DNA of 5,760 nucleotides from Clostridia bacterium. GTDB lineage: Bacteria; Bacillota; Clostridia; DSM-8532. The stretch lies in NCBI GenBank assembly GCA_026418215.1, contig JAOABT010000393.1, positions 1 through 5,760 on the forward strand. The letters are read 5' to 3'. Under the pieces are notes generated by a model that did not search any database, was not told where the DNA came from, and saw only the letters and a program-made list of their open reading frames with translations. Position numbers and translations under genes: made by a program. This document shows, piece by piece, positions 4,836 through 5,760 of the stretch (the first letter of the stretch is position 1; each line of letters starts with the position of its first letter).

Positions 4836-5760
4836 ATGGATTATGAAATCGTCATAGGGCTTGAAATACATTCCGAGCTCAAGACCAAATCCAAGATTTT
4901 CTGCGGCTGCCGGAACGAATTTGGCGGCGAGCCTAATACGCAGTGCTGTCCGGTTTGCCTCGGAATGCCCGGAACACTGCCGGTTCTTAATAAAACCGCT
5001 CTGGAATTTGCTATAAAAGCCGGACTTGCCATGAACTGCAGCATTTCAAGGTTCAGTAAGCTCGACCGGAAAAACTTCTTCTATCCTGACATGCCCAAGG
5101 CCTATCAGATCTCCCAATACGACCTTCCCATCTGCTATGACGGCTACGTCGATATTGAGGTTAACGGTGAATCTAAGAGAGTCGGCATTGAGCGTATTCA
5201 TATTGAAGAGGACGCCGGCAAGCTCATGCACGACCCATACGGCCACGGCTCGCTAATTGACCATAACCGCTGCGGTGTTCCGCTTATAGAGATCGTTACG
5301 AGACCTGATGTGAGATCGCCCGAGGAAGCCAAGGCTCTGCTCGAGACCATCAAGTCAATTCTGGAATACACAGAGGTTTCCGACTGCCGTATGCAGGAAG
5401 GCTCCTTAAGAGCCGACGTTAACCTCTCCATTCGCCCTCGTGGACAGGAAAAGCTGGGAACCCGTACTGAAATGAAAAACCTTAACTCCTTAAGAGCCGT
5501 ACAACGGGCAGCCGAAGCTGAGGCCAAGCGCCAGGAAGAGGTTATTGAAAGCGGTGGGAAGATTGTGCAGGAAACGCGCCGTTGGGACGACAACAAGGGT
5601 GAGAGCTACTCCATGAGAGGCAAGGAAGAGGCCATGGACTATCGCTACTTCCCTGAGCCCGACCTCATTCCCATTGTCGTAGACGATGCCTGGCTTCAGT
5701 GCATCAAGGACAGCATTCCAGAGCTTCCTCAGAGCAGGAAGGAACGCTATATAACACAGC
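4836..5760 (+). CDS. gatB: Asp-tRNA(Asn)/Glu-tRNA(Gln) amidotransferase subunit B (3' end cut by window)
   Basis: GatB phosphorylates the side-chain carboxyl of Glu or Asp on the mischarged tRNA with ATP, then replaces the phosphate with the ammonia delivered by GatA. The frame is open from the ATG at 4836 to the window end: 308 residues of a family that is usually about 475-480. The start is fixed by AGGAGGGG (4821-4828), 7 bases upstream, inside the end of gat[11 protein letters not shown] (6-15) holds the metal-site residues Glu10 and His12. Cys23, Cys25, Cys38 and Cys41 (CGC then CPVC) form the zinc-type pattern found in many GatB proteins. [12 protein letters not shown] (77-88) includes Lys79. 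IHIEEDAGK (121-129) provides acidic metal ligands. [10 protein letters not shown] and the TEMKNLNS stretch are also typical. The helical region and YqeY-like tail that bind tRNA lie beyond the window. Confidence 0.95.
   Translation, partial: MDYEIVIGLEIHSELKTKSKIFCGCRNEFGGEPNTQCCPVCLGMPGTLPVLNKTALEFAIKAGLAMNCSISRFSKLDRKNFFYPDMPKAYQISQYDLPICYDGYVDIEVNGESKRVGIERIHIEEDAGKLMHDPYGHGSLIDHNRCGVPLIEIVTRPDVRSPEEAKALLETIKSILEYTEVSDCRMQEGSLRADVNLSIRPRGQEKLGTRTEMKNLNSLRAVQRAAEAEAKRQEEVIESGGKIVQETRRWDDNKGESYSMRGKEEAMDYRYFPEPDLIPIVVDDAWLQCIKDSIPELPQSRKERYITQ

Noticed and set aside
4841..5596. Minus-strand open frames opposite gatB.
   Set aside because: They lie wholly against a highly conserved gatB frame, have no ribosome-binding sites and give no recognisable proteins.

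Overview
The window looks like a chromosomal segment of a Firmicute, probably a member of the Clostridia. The evidence is the strong AGGAGG-type ribosome-binding sites, a gatC-gatA-gatB operon of the Gram-positive type, sigma-A-like promoters with TATAAT boxes, and U-tract terminators. I cannot name a genus from sequence alone. The presence of gatCAB implies a cell that makes Gln-tRNA and/or Asn-tRNA by the indirect transamidation route.

Layout from left to right. Bases 1-185 hold the end of an unrecognised + strand reading frame, closed by a strong intrinsic terminator (211-247). A short leader with a promoter candidate and two competing hairpins precedes a small exported protein (372-959). 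Its C-terminal half resembles a divergent chagasin-like (I42) protease-inhibitor domain. Next is a stand-alone M15-family zinc peptidase with a C-terminal peptidoglycan-binding domain and no export signal (1190-1879), a build typical of phage-type endolysins. It converges on a minus-strand GNAT acetyltransferase (2028-2621), with an imperfect hairpin between the two 3' ends. Bases 2622-3077 are non-coding. They contain several inverted repeats and then a good extended -10 promoter.

The right half is the amidotransferase operon: gatC (3078-3371), gatA (3368-4834, overlapping gatC by ATGA) and gatB (4836 to the window end, 308 residues seen). GatA supplies ammonia from glutamine, GatB phosphorylates and amidates the mischarged tRNA, and GatC ties the two together. 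The tight packing suggests one transcript with translational coupling.

The most interesting feature is the roughly 80-base leader of this operon. A 15-bp hairpin followed by TTTTCTTTTAT lies between the promoter and gatC, and an upstream hairpin overlaps its 5' arm. This is the geometry of a transcription attenuator or of a short terminated RNA. The rest is mostly ordinary housekeeping and accessory content, and I see no clear novel multi-gene system, CRISPR array, insertion sequence, tRNA or rRNA.
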